Positions 48,530 through 59,733 of a DNA stretch of 64,000 bases are shown here, one piece after another. The stretch lies in assembly GCA_015680685.1 (NCBI GenBank), contig MNCI01002337.1:232744-296743 (forward strand), read 5' to 3'. The notes beneath the pieces were generated by a model. The model was given only the letters and a program-made list of their open reading frames with translations. It did no database searches and was not told the DNA's origin. A program made the position numbers and the translations under genes. Origin of the DNA: Gnetum montanum. Taxonomy: Eukaryota; Streptophyta; Gnetopsida; Gnetales; Gnetaceae. Every line of letters starts with the position of its first letter. Positions within the stretch are counted from its first letter, which is position 1.

Positions 48530-49260
48530 TGAAGTAGATCATCAAGGAGTAAATTAAACAACTCCTCAAGGTGGGGTTCATTTATCCCATTGCAGATAGT
48601 GAATGGGTTAGTCCACTCATAATTGTGCCAAAGAAAGATGACAAGTGGTGGGTCTGCATCGATTTTTTGTTGTTGAATATGGCAACATTCAAGGACCATT
48701 TTCCATTGCCATTTGTTGATCAGCTGTTAGAAACTCACTCTAGGCATTGCTACTATAGTTTTTTGGATGGTTATAGTTGCTATAACCAAATCCAGATCGC
48801 GCTAGAGGACCAAGCCAAGACAACATTCATGAGTCCTTGGGGGACTTTTGAATATTGCAAGATGCCTTTTGATCTATGCAATGCCCCTACTACATTTCAA
48901 CACCTAGCCCTAAGAATTTTTCAATAGCAAATTGGTAGTGGTGTGGAAGTCTTCATGGATGACTTCTCCACTTATGGAGTTACATTTGAGCAAGCCTTGG
49001 ACTGCCTTGAGCATGTACTGAAATGATGTGTTGAGAAAAAATTTAGGCTCAACTGGAAAAAGAGTCAGCTGATGGTCTAGAAAGGCATTGTATTAGAGCA
49101 CAAAATATCACAAGCAAGAATTGGGATTGACCCTAAGAAAAGAAGGGTCATCCAAGGAATAGCCTACCAACCAGAAACTGTCAAAGATGTTCAATCATTC
49201 CTTGGACATACTAGTTACTATCAATGACTCATAGAGAATTTCTCTAAGATCAAAAAATCA
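48530..49260 (+). pseudogene. Element D reverse transcriptase
   Basis: The frame 48571-48927 has GFIYPIADSEWVSPLIIVPK, CIDFLLLNMATFKDHFPLPF, YYSFLDGYSCYNQIQIALED and WGTFEYCKMPFDLCNAPTTF. After one stop comes VEVFMDDFSTYG (48942-48977), with both active-site Asp residues. The thumb region with IDPKKRRVIQGIAYQPET follows. The wording is nearly that of B, so the two share a recent source family. Confidence 0.87.
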
Positions 49261-49755
49261 TTGGTAGAGCTAACAAAGAAATATGCTTCATTTGTCTGGA
49301 TTGCGAAATGTGAACAAGAATTCCAACAACTAAAAGAGAAACTTATAGAAACTCTAATCCTATAAGCACCCAACTGGTCCAAACCATTTCATGTTATGAA
49401 AAATGCATCAAATTATGTCTTGGGATCTGTTCTTACACAAATGGATGACAAGAAATGTCCATACTACATCCACTGTGCAAGCTGAAGCATTTTGGATGCA
49501 CAAATGAACTACACCACCACAGAAAAAGAATTGATGGTAGTGGTGTTTGCTCTAGAAAAGTTTAGACATTATGTGCTTGGATACAAAGTGTTTGTGCACA
49601 TAGACCATAATTCCATATACTTCTTGATGAACAAGCCAATGGTGAGCCCTTGTGTCATACAATGGTTGGTGATCTTATAGGAATTTGATCTCATGATGGT
49701 AGATCAAAAGGGCACTAAGAATGTGATCGCCAATCACTTGTCTAGGTTATGATGG
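49261..49755 (+). pseudogene. Element D RNase H
   Basis: KPFHVMKNASNYVLGSVLTQ has Asn in place of the first catalytic Asp, as in B. MNYTTTEKELMVVVFALEKF and FVHIDHNSIYFLMNKP follow (49492-49680). It closes with GTKNVIANHLSRL before the integrase. Confidence 0.82.
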
Positions 49756-49799
49756 GATAACAAAGAGGAAGAAAACTCACTATCGATATGTTTCTTGAT

Positions 49800-50636
49800 G
49801 AACTCCTCTTTTCTAGGGCTATAACTAAACAATTTCCTAATGAGCCTAAATGGTATGATGGCATTCTCACCTATCTTCTCATCAAAAAGATGCCACAAGA
49901 GGTAGATCACTAGAAGAAATACTAGTTTCTGCACTAGGTAAAATGCTTCATAGAGATCAATGGACACCTCTACAAGGTGTGCAATGATGGCTTGGTTTAT
50001 TGGTATGTCCCTAATGCTGATCAACTACGCATTCTCCAAGACATTCTTGAAGGTCCCTATAGAGGCCACTATGTTGGGAGATGCACAACCATTAAGATCC
50101 TAATGGTAGGGTACTATTGGCCAATAATTTTCACAGATGCTCATTAATATGTCCACTCTTGTGAATGATTCTAATAGGATGGTGGAATGAATGATTAAAT
50201 GGGGGAACTTCAAATATGAATTTAATGACTAGAACCCTTTGACATCTAGGACATTAACTTCATGGGTCCCATCAGGCCCATGTTAAATGGAAAGGCATAC
50301 ATCATAGTCACTATTGACTATTATACAAAATGGGTAGAAGTAGCAACCATCACTAACTATACATCTTCTATTGCTACTCAATTTGTACAACAAAATGTTG
50401 TAAATAGGTTTGGTATGCCAAGTACATTAANAAAAATTATCAACACTTCTTATTCAATCTAAGATATGTACACTTTCAATAGCTTGAGTCTAGTACAAAA
50501 AGAAAGACTAATGAATGTGAACTTGCTAGACAAAAACCAATTGATGGCCTTATCATCTAATGAGTTGCACAAGGCCTACAACAAAAAGCATCATGACATT
50601 AAAATTAGGAAAGCCAAATTTCAACTAGGAAATAAG
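49800..50636 (+). pseudogene. Element D integrase, incomplete
   Basis: The zinc-binding region (RGHYVGRCTTIKILMVGYYW) is followed by the core start INFMGPIRPMLNGKAYI, with the first catalytic Asp changed to Asn, and VVNRFGMPSTL. At the N (50431) the core is cut. The text resumes with LDKNQLMALSSNELHKAYNK, which corresponds to the C-terminal third in B. The second catalytic Asp and the Glu region are therefore missing from the sequence. Confidence 0.8.
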
Positions 50637-51510
50637 TGATGAGATATGATTTGATGAGCCCCAATGTCAAATACATGAAATCAGAGTCCCAATATCATGT
50701 ACTTGATGTTGAGGCTAATAAGCAATTCCAGATTCTTGACATTGCCTCATCTAGACCTTACCTCTAAATACTATACTTGGGCTTCCAGATGAGATAGTTT
50801 TTGGCTTAGATATTTTAGCACATCTTAAAAATAGTTAGTTTTTATTTCTCTTCTTTTTGTTATTCCCAGTGCATGCCCATAGTGTGATGTTTATAATCAT
50901 ATGACATCTTTGTTCGAGTGTAATGTACTTGGACATGTTAAATGACTAGCAATAAAGATCAGTATTACTTCCATCATTGTAGCATTTACTTAGATTAATA
51001 TTTTTTTTAATTAGTTAATGCTTTCCTTAGTTAAACATTTCCATTTATTGTTATTTACTCTTCTTGTTATTAAGTGAAATGTGTATGCCTTAATTACGAG
51101 CATTTAAGTGTAAATACTTGGTCGCCTAGAGGTGTATCATTTGGCATAACTAGTGACATACACTTGGTAATCCTAGAAGTATCTCCCCAATGTTCAAGAC
51201 ATGCATGGATGATTAAGACTAGATACCATCACCATAGGCTAACTTAGACTTATTTCCCATTATTCATTAGTTAATTAATTTATCTCTTTTCATCACTAGG
51301 AGTAGCATAGAATTAGGAAATATCATACTCCTTACTTTAGACCAAACCATACATGACAAGCTACCACTAGTCCAAGTGGGAAGATATTGAACTATGATCA
51401 AAACATAATGATCTAGATGCCACAACTAGTCCCATCCACGAAATTCAACTGAATCATGTGTGAATGCTTGTGATTCATCTGGTTGAGTGTAGGGGTACTT
51501 CACTACTCAT
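50637..51510 (+). repeat. Element G left LTR
   Basis: It starts with the family end TGATGAG, and its end reads GTACTTCACTACTCAT, a mutated form of GTACCTCGCCACTCATCA. Its U3 has paired (C/A)TTGATGTTGAGG and ATTCTTGACATTG words. A TATA-like CTCTAAATACTATAC lies near 50763. Confidence 0.82.
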
Positions 51511-51514
51511 ACTA

Positions 51515-52640
51515 CATGCTAAATGAAAATATCCTTCTCATTTCATTAAACCAAACCAACTGGAGTAGTTTTAGTTACTAAGATGGAAAAGGAGAGAGTA
51601 GCTACAAAGTAAGAAAAGGAGATGATAGTCTGGAATGCCTCCACTGTAGATGCATGAACTCATGCGAATAAGAAGACATTGACTATTATTCAAGAAGAAA
51701 ATAAGCAGCTTGCTAAAGAGAATGCCCAGTTGACCATAGTATAAAAAAAAAAGAACATCTTGGAAGAGAGTGTCCACTAGTTTAGGGAACAACTGATGAG
51801 GATCAACCAAGATATGAGTCAATTCGCTCAAAAAAATAGAACCCTCTCTATGGAGGAGGTACATGCTATTTGAAAAAATATAGCAATTGAGATCAGCACA
51901 TGGTAGAATGAGGCCAAAAAACATGAAAACTTAAAAAGAACACTTCTAGAACCATGTTGGCATATACAATGAAATTAATAAGAAGGAAATCAAGATGGCC
52001 AAGGCCCACATCAACTCCTTGGTGACACAAAATTTTGAATGGAAAGCCATTTTGGATAGTTATGTCATGTTCCACCAAGTAGAAGTTAAAAATAAGGACC
52101 TACAAATAGAAGATTTGAAAGAATACATGGCGTTGTCTAACCTCATATATGCCAACCTTGTCATGTTAACAGCAGGTCATAATAGAAGTGAGTTGGAGAA
52201 GCAAGTGACAACCACTTATGCACTATATGAGAAGGAGTTTATGGATCAAAAGGATGCATTGCAAAAATCAAAAGTGGAAAACTTATAATTAAAGGTGGTC
52301 GAAGCTAGCTACCGGGGATAGAAAGATGTAGCCTTGAATCTAGCTTGAATATTAATAGACTATCATGCACTAAAGGATAAAGCTAGGACCTTCGAGGAGG
52401 AAAAATGATAATTTGTGGCTTGGTACATCAAGGAAAATCAGATTTTTTTGCAACTACCATGTCCTTGGGATGTATCAATGCTAGCACACATTGACACAGT
52501 AGCCTAGATAATGCATGACTTAAGGATAGAGGAGGAAAAATTTTAGGTCTTGCTCAACTATTACAAATTCTAGTAGCTTGATAATAATGGAAAGAAACCA
52601 ATGGAAGAGCCACCACCTCCAGGCACTACATGAGCCTTCT
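51515..52640 (+). pseudogene. Element G extra ORF, coiled-coil half
   Basis: The open frame 51995-52288 (97 residues) includes QVEVKNKDLQIEDLKEYMAL and SNLIYANLVML, and is Lys/Glu-rich with heptad-like spacing. It matches the A copy (VEVKNKDL.IKDLKEYMAL) residue by residue over this segment. Downstream, QLPCPWDVSMLAHI and a Pro-rich end match element E. The N-terminal PMD-like half is absent. Confidence 0.7.
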
Positions 52641-52837
52641 AGTCTTATTTTGTCTTACCTTATTTCATAATAATGTGTTCCATTTTTGTACTACACCACT
52701 GCAACATGTGAAAATTCAATTATTTTGTCCATTGTTGGAGTCAGTGAATAATCCCATACTTGGCCAATATTATGTAAAAGACTTGCTCCTCATCTTGGTT
52801 TAACTCGAGGACAAGTTTTCATTCAGTCATGGGGGTA

Positions 52838-53664
52838 TGATGAGACATGATTTGATGGGTCTCGACATTGGATATGCGACATCATGTACTAGATGTCGAG
52901 GCTAATAAGTGATGTTATATACCTGATGTCGCCTCATCTAGACCTCACCTATAAATACTACACTTGGGATTTTGGATGAGATGGTTTTTGACTTAGATTT
53001 TTTAGCTCATATTAGAAATAATTAGTTTTAAATTATTTTATTTTAATTATTCCCAATGCATGCTTATAGTGTGATGTTTGTAATCGTACAACACATTTGT
53101 TTGAGTGTGATGTACTTGGACACGTTACATGACTGGCAATAAAGATTGAGATTACATCCATCATTGCAACATTCACTTAGATTAATATTGTTGTTTTAAT
53201 TATTTAATGCTTTTCTTAGTTAAACATTTCCATTTATTATTATTTACTCTTCCTATTATTAAGTGAAATGTGTATGCCTTAATCACAAGCATTTAAGTGC
53301 ACATACTTGGTCGACCAGAAGTGTATCATTTAGCATAACTAGTGACGTAGACTTGGTAATCCTAGAAGTAGCTCCTCAAAGTCCAAGACATGCATGGATG
53401 ATTAAGACTAGATACCTTCGCCATAGGCTAACATAGACTTATTTCCCATTATTCATTAGTTAATTAGTTTATCTCTTTTCATCACTAGGAGTAGCATAGA
53501 ATTAGGAAATATCATACTCCTCACTTTGGACCAAACCATACGTGACAAGCTACCACTAGTCCAAGTGGGAAGATAATGAACTATGATCAAAGCATAACGA
53601 TCTAAATGCTACAACTAGTCCCATCCATGGAATTCAACCAGATCATGTATGAACACTTGTGATT
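52838..53664 (+). repeat. Element G right LTR, end missing
   Basis: It is preceded by the polypurine tract GGGGGTA (52831-52837). The U3 carries GACATCATGTACTAGATGTC, a clear dyad, and a second GATGTCGCC copy; the TATA box CTATAAATACTACAC is at about 52949. About 40 bases of the expected LTR end are missing at the N (53665). Confidence 0.85.
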
Positions 53665-53665
53665 N

Positions 53666-54204
53666 GGATGGATGAATGTTGTGGACTCACTACCTATTGC
53701 ATGAAAAGAAATCATGTCCTCCTTATCAGTAACAAAATTCAAAGCTAGAATCCATACATCAACAATCAAATAACAAAATAGTACATACCACCATCAAGCA
53801 ATGAATTATCACTTTTCTTGGTACTTATTAACAAAAATTTAGAAAATCAAACCAGAATAAAAGAAAACATAAAAGAAACTGTCAAATATTCAAAAATTAA
53901 TAAATGTACTAATGATGTTGTAAAAAAATTAGAGAAAATTAATAACAAGGAAATAAGAAGATGTAAAATAAAGAATGTATAAAATAAAAAGTTACAAACT
54001 AAAAATGTGTAAAAAAAAAATATGAAAACTGAGGAGTCTCTTATATAGTTAACATGAATGGCCATCTCCCCCAATGACTAAGTTGAATGGAGAAGATCCA
54101 AAATATGGAGCGTGGTTGTCCATTGAATGAGATGTTTGTTGTATTTGTTGGCTTATGCTCATGGAAAACTTTGACTTTTTGTATGTTGACTAGCTATTTC
54201 TTAT
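53666..54204 (-). mobile_element. Fragment of a B/C-type element, minus orientation
   Basis: It begins at the N at 53665 with GGATGGATGAATGTTGTGGA, matching 28533 and 61285, and runs through the A-rich spacer to CATCTCCCC(A)ATGACTA (54063) and the end of the integrase region. It stops at the N at 54205. It is bounded by N on both sides, so its true neighbours are unknown. Confidence 0.65.
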
Positions 54205-54205
54205 N

Positions 54206-56547
54206 GTTTGAATAAGGTGTGACTTCAAGGGAATTCTATATTCTTCACGTTTTTGTACTTGCTTGGGTGCATGTGTGTTTTTATGGATTTCTTATTGTTC
54301 CTTATCGACCAATAAAAGAAAGTTGAATAAGTCTTTGCATGGTGTGGTTCTCATAAAAAAATGATGGGAATTAAAAACATGCCCCGTAGACACAATAAAT
54401 GAATAAGTCTTTACATGGTGTGATTTCCATTTCAAAAAAATGATGGGAAATTAAAGCACACCCCTTAGACAAAATAAATGGGCTACAAGCACTAGTTATG
54501 AGACTAGAAAGACATGTTACCCATGCCTAAAGGTCCTCTCTAACTAAGGGCCTTCATCACTTACTACTTCTCTTTTCTTCTCTAATAAAGAATGGTGGTT
54601 GTTCTATAGGAGTACTCTTGTGTCTCAAGGGGGTGGACTAGTCTTAGAATGGCAATGTGAAGTCACTGAATGTGGTTGGTTTTGGTCTAGACTAAGGATG
54701 GATCTTATCAAGTCATTTAACCATAAAATTCACAAGGGACTTCATGTAACCTTAATCAAGAACTCCATTTCACTCTTTCTCATCCATTTATGTTTTTCAT
54801 GTTTCACCTCACTACTAGTTTCATGTTCTTATTCAATGTCCTAGTTTGAAGTGTTAAAATTCTTAGGTAGTTTCTTTTGGTTTTTTGTACTTAACCTTCC
54901 ATAATCATTAATCATCCATGGAGCCCACGAACTTCTTGATTTGAAGTTATGCAAGGGAAATAAAAGTCTTGTGTCTACTTTGGGGAGAACCCACTTGCAT
55001 ATCTTTTGGTTGGGTTAGTTAAGTTCATTACCCATTGACACTCTCATAATCAAATTTTTTTGTTTACCTCATCAATGACATCTAATTGTGCACATCTTCA
55101 CAATGTTTTTTAGTGAAACCTTTTATTGTTACTATTTTGAATTGTTAAACCCTCTTCAAGCATTTCATCTTATTTGACCTTTTTCAAATTTAATGAACCA
55201 CTTATCTATTTTACCCTATTTGTCAATCTTCCTGCTAACACTCCTAAAGGAATCAATCTACCATAATCATAACCTAGCCTAGTGTAACCATCAACAAGAC
55301 AAGGTACTTACCAGTTATGTGTTACGTATTGCATACTAATTCATGATCTTTTTGTGATTGCAGTGGGAAGCATGGACTAGAAGTGAAACTATCTTCACTA
55401 AGGATGATGTTGTAGTATCACATGACGAGGATTGTTCATGATTGTGGGATCTTCTCTCTTATTCTTCAATTGCCAAGAGGCATTGGATGTTAGTCTTATC
55501 CAGGGTGTTCACTTCTCTTATCATGAACATCCAATTTTGTAAAGATTGTAACTCTATACACTTGGGCACTTATAGTCTGTTTGTTTCATTTGAGTTAGTT
55601 TGTATGTCAATCAATAATCCCATACCTCCCCAATGTTTTGTAAGGAACTTGTTCCTCCTCTTCTTCACTCGAGGATGAGTTTTCATTTAGTCATTAGGGT
55701 ATGTTGAGTCATGTTTTGACATGCTATGATATTGGATACCCAATATCAAAGCCCAGGATGTATTATTGGATATCTGATATCGCAAGGTATATGCCAACCT
55801 ATAAATATAGCACTCAGGCTCACAATTATCATATCAGTTTTTGTCATAGTTAGCAAAGCTCTTACAATTTGTTTTCTCTAGAGTTACAATATTTTCTTAG
55901 TGCCCGTAGCAGGAGTCTAAGTGTGTATAGATCTTTGTTCAAACACTGATGTACCTGAGCACAATAGTGTGATGGGAATAAAAATGAACCATTTTGATCA
56001 TCCTTGCAGCACTAAGAATAAATTAAATGTTTCCTTCATGCATTTAATATTCATGCACTTTATTCTCATGAACTTCACTTTAATGCACTTTAATTAAGCA
56101 ATTAATTTTCAGTTGTTAATGAACATAAGCATGACCACCTTGAGCATATGTGTAGCACTTGGTAATCTATAAATGCTTAACATTTAGTAATCCAGCAAGG
56201 CTATATGTGTTCAAGATGTGTCCAAGGGGTGGGACAAGTACTTGTGTTAGGCTAGCTAGGTCATAGAATAATTAGATATTAAATTCCTTTACCTTTTATT
56301 CTTGTTGTAGGTGATTAAACTTACAAAACATAAAATGATAAAAAGAATTTGCCTCAATTACACTTAAACCATATCCTTAAGCTTCACAAGTGTAGTTGGG
56401 AAGACAACGAGCATTCTCAATGACCATCTCACTTCCTAGAGGAACTAGTGCACTAAAGAACTATAGGTCCATGGAATTTGGTTGGATCGCATGTGAACAC
56501 CCTAGTGATTCATATGGTTGGGCATAGGGGTACCTCGTCACTCATCA
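54206..56547 (+). mobile_element. Element F: 3' spacer and LTR, plus orientation
   Basis: The spacer repeats, in opposite orientation, the sequence around 28000-28260 of B (the CTTTGCATGGTGTGGTT word is shared) and then matches the E spacer. The lead-in GAGGATGAGTTTTCATTTAG and GTCATTAGGGTA precede the LTR. The LTR 55702-56547 begins TGTTGAGTCATG and ends GTACCTCGTCACTCATCA. No coding sequence and no left LTR are seen. Confidence 0.75.
55702..56547 (+). repeat. Element F LTR
   Basis: The U3 carries GATATTGGATACCCAATATC and GGATATCTGATATC dyads just upstream of the TATA box CTATAAATATAGC (about 55799). It is homologous in its second half to the LTRs of E (GGTAA(C/T)CTA words near 56163). The Helitron piece follows directly. 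Confidence 0.88.
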
Positions 56548-56559
56548 AACTCCTACATC

Positions 56560-57528
56560 ATATATCTATTTGATAATCATAATCCCCATCATATGTTGAT
56601 TATACCTATGATTCGAGAAGCATCGCATTAGTTAACATTGCAATTGGCATGAGCCATGAATATCCATAAATCTTAGTGAATGACTCTAGATATGGCCACT
56701 ATTGATATAGGACTAAAAGGAGTCATGGGTCTAATATTTTTTACTTTACCTAGACTCAAGAATTGCATAATTTTTTATTGCATTTCATTGTTGATAGTTT
56801 GATGCGATATTGTACCTTCATTCGCAGTACACTATCTTATTGAAGAAAATGTAAAGCAAAGCTAATTAACATGGTGAATCACTTAGGAACACCTACTATT
56901 TTTTTTTACTTTTAGTGTGGCAAACCTTTATTAGCCTAAATTGCATAATCTAATGAAAGGAGTTCCACTTAAGAACCTATCAAAATTGAAATTATGAAGA
57001 AAAAATAATATAATATAAAATTCACATATAGTGGCAAAGTTCTTACACCATTGCTACATTGTCTTTATAAATAGAGTTTTGATAAAGGAACTCCATGTTA
57101 TTAATTATTAGACATGATATGAGTGGTAGCATTGCAGATCTCCACATGTGTATAGTTTTCTATAGATATAGGGTGCTCTAAAGGTAGATTAGCTAGATGA
57201 AAATAAACTTAATGTGATGCATAAGACAAAGGAATTTTTTTATTCAATTACAAATGCATGAGATTCAAGATTTACAACAAATGGAAAACCAAACAATGTA
57301 GGTTCTTATTTATCTTTTTTGTGCTTGCAACAATTTTTTGCTAATATTACTATGAATATGCAAAAATCATTTTTTTCATTGATTTATCTTTCATTTTTTC
57401 TTTCTAGTTAGGCCTTACAAATAAATATGTTTCACCATCCATGTGAATTGAATACTCAACAACTAAAAGGTATGGATTTGGAGATTAATTATATTAATCT
57501 ACTTAATGTTGTTCAAAGATATACTATC
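56560..57528 (+). pseudogene. Helitron Rep N-terminal remnant (second Helitron piece)
   Basis: The translation shows FFYFSVANLYWPKLHNLM (near 56895), the Helitron Rep motif normally written TFF.TFS...L.WP.L. Further on, YEWQHCRSPHVYS (near 57120) is a decayed form of the HUH-containing block (RGSPHVH) that binds metal for nicking; the second His has become Tyr. Stops and frameshifts are common. The piece ends where element C is inserted at 57529. It covers a part of Rep not present at 4740-6246, so it is either a second copy or a displaced part of the same element. Confidence 0.72.
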
Positions 57529-58121
57529 TGATGAGTGGCGAGGTACCCCTACGCTCAACCATACGAATACAAGCGTTACACGTGTGATTCGGTCGAACTC
57601 CAAGGACTAAGTGCTTACATGCCTTATGGAACACTTAAGGTTAATCAATTGTTGTCTTCCCAAGATCACTTGTATTTGTCATGGTTGTATGATTAAGTGA
57701 ACTTGAGGTATATGATTTTTATGTCTTTTATCTTTTTATCATCTATGCTAAGAGAGGAAAGGGTGAAGAGACTAGGTAACTAACTTTCACTAACTAAGCT
57801 TTAATTATCCTAGCATCAGTATCCATTCCCACTTTCCATACATACCCTGAACTAGTGCAATGCTACTAGGATTACCAAATGCTATTCGTTACTGGGTTAC
57901 CAAGCATAGCACATGTGCTCGAAGCGATCGTACTGAATGCACTTAACTAGGAGAGTTGAGGGTTGAGAGAGATTAATTATCTAATAAAGCATTTAATAAT
58001 TTAACATTGATTAAATCCTAATTAGCTTAGTCCATGCACTACAAGGTTTATTAGAAAGTTTGTCTTTATTTCCATACACAAATGTGTGCTCAGGTATAAT
58101 TTGCTCAAATAAAGATTTGTT
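57529..58121 (-). repeat. Element C left LTR, first part
   Basis: It is homologous to the B LTRs, with an extra block (57770-57970) resembling the R/U5 region of the E and F LTRs (ACTGGGTTACCAAGCATA words). It is interrupted at the N (58122). The remainder, 59648-59733, carries the TATA box CTCTTATTTATA (reverse) and the GATATC dyads. Confidence 0.85.
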
Positions 58122-58123
58122 NA

Positions 58124-59647
58124 TGAAAATTTTGAGGCCTCAATAGTTTAGCAAAATCTTGCAACTCAGGCAAGGATTTGCGACAAGTCATGGCTTAGCA
58201 AGTTCCCTTTCCGGATAAGGGCCAGTTGTGCCATGCTACACAACACAACGCGAATAAAATCTAGAAGATAGAACAAGACAAGGGATGCATGACGGAAAGC
58301 CTTTGACTTTGCAAGTTTTCTATGTTTCACAAATATTAACTTTTGGCACATTACACCGCATTACACAACATAGCGTAACATCACATAATGCAGTGTAATG
58401 CCAGAAGGCAATCCATCGCAACAACAGAGATGGAAAAAATTCAAGACCTCGACCACCTAGCAAAATCTCAAGGCTTAAGCAATGATCTACAACATGCCAC
58501 ACATTTCAGCAATTTTTCTTTTTCAGCTAAGGGCCTATTATGCTACATTACGCAGTGTAGCGTAATAAACCCAGGAAGGATTGAACAGGAACAAAGGAAA
58601 CATGGCGGCAACACTTCAATTTTTTGCAGGTTCGCTATTTTATGCTGAATTACGCTAGGCAGCATAATCTAGCATGATGCAGCGTAATACAAGAAATGAC
58701 AGAGATAACACAATTCAAGCATCAGTAGTTCATACGTCACAATACGCTCTCTAGCGTATTGCAGCGTAACCAAAGAACAGTTAGTTGCCAAAGCTCCAAC
58801 AAAAGTGGTTTATGACGCATTACGCTTTAGAGCGTAATGCAGCGTGGTGCCGCAAGCTTCAAATACAAACACACCAAGTCAATGGCATCTTGTAGGTTCA
58901 AGACATGTGTCATCTAAATTGTGTTTTTCTCCTGACCCTAACCTTATAAATATTCCAGTTGACAAAGATCAAAAGGGTTGGCAAAAATTTCTCTGAACAA
59001 GGAAAAATTTCCTCCGTGAGAAATTCTCTTTTCATCGGCAATCGTTGACAACTCTTGGAAAAGATTGACAAGAGAGCAAAATAGGATCAGCAATCGTAGG
59101 AACATTGAAGGTGATTGGCAAGAACCCTTGATCAGAAATAGCTGGTTAATGGATACTCTGCTTCAGGTTTAACTCCCTTGCATCCAGATTGGCTAGAACA
59201 AGGTAGATCGACCCTTGCTTGTTTTATCTTCAAATAGCTTTTTTGTTGTTGGCACGTGCTTCATCTAAACTGAAGTCCACCTGTAATCATTGTATCCAAC
59301 ATATTTTATTCATAAATTAAATCCCAGATCTTGGGATTGCACACTCTCTAAATTTGGTTTCCTGTGTCCTATCTATACGGATTTTGCAATCGCTTTAAAT
59401 CAATCATATCGTTTTCAATTACCTTCGAGATTAACGATATTCTATCTCCTCATAAAAATCATCATTTTGCCATCTAATTATTACAGAATTTTTACTGATT
59501 AAGTAAGTCCCTGTTTGATCGACAAGACTGTTCAGGGCACCTCAGATTCGTCTTCTCTAGCACAACCCTCTCACGGATTCGAGGTTGGAATTATGTACAC
59601 GGAAATTTGCTCGGTATTTCCAACCACCGACATTTTCCATCATTACA
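58124..59647 (+). mobile_element. Solo LTR related to the K family, with palindromic TTACGC repeats
   Basis: It begins TGAAAATTTTGAGG and ends CATTTTCCATCATTACA, and the last 150 bases (AAGTCCCTGTTTGAT... GGGCACC) align with the K LTR ends near 15850 and 44245. A TATA box TTATAAATATTCC is near 58946. Between 58340 and 58850 there are about four units, each with a palindromic pair such as TACGCTTTAGAGCGTA. The right flank GCTAC should be its duplication; the left copy is lost at the N (58122), together with about 125 bases of the C LTR. Confidence 0.72.
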
Positions 59648-59733
59648 GCTACCTCTTATTTATAAAACTAGTGATAGGCTATGATATCGCATACGTGATA
59701 TCACAGGGAGTGACACGATATCACATCCCATCA

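Larger units (their letters stand above)
47115..50636 (+). mobile_element. Element D: gypsy element with truncated 5' LTR and internal gag deletion
   Basis: The left end, TGTGAGTCATGTTCTTACAT, resembles the start of the LTRs at 50637 and 55702 but breaks off after about 90 bases. A short gag piece, protease, RT, RNase H and a partial integrase follow on the plus strand. The element ends abruptly in the integrase C-terminus, where the LTR at 50637 starts. The integrase is further broken at an N (50431). It is a close relative of B by protein similarity. Confidence 0.75.
50637..53664 (+). mobile_element. Element G: two LTRs around the coiled-coil ORF
   Basis: The LTR 50637-51510 begins TGATGAGATATGATTTGATG, and the LTR 52838-53664 begins TGATGAGACATGATTTGATG; they match along most of their length. 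The right one is cut before its end by the N at 53665. Between them lies only the C-terminal half of the extra ORF, with no primer site, gag or pol. The left LTR starts inside the integrase of D. It may be a non-autonomous insertion in D, or a product of recombination between LTRs of a longer element. Confidence 0.72.
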
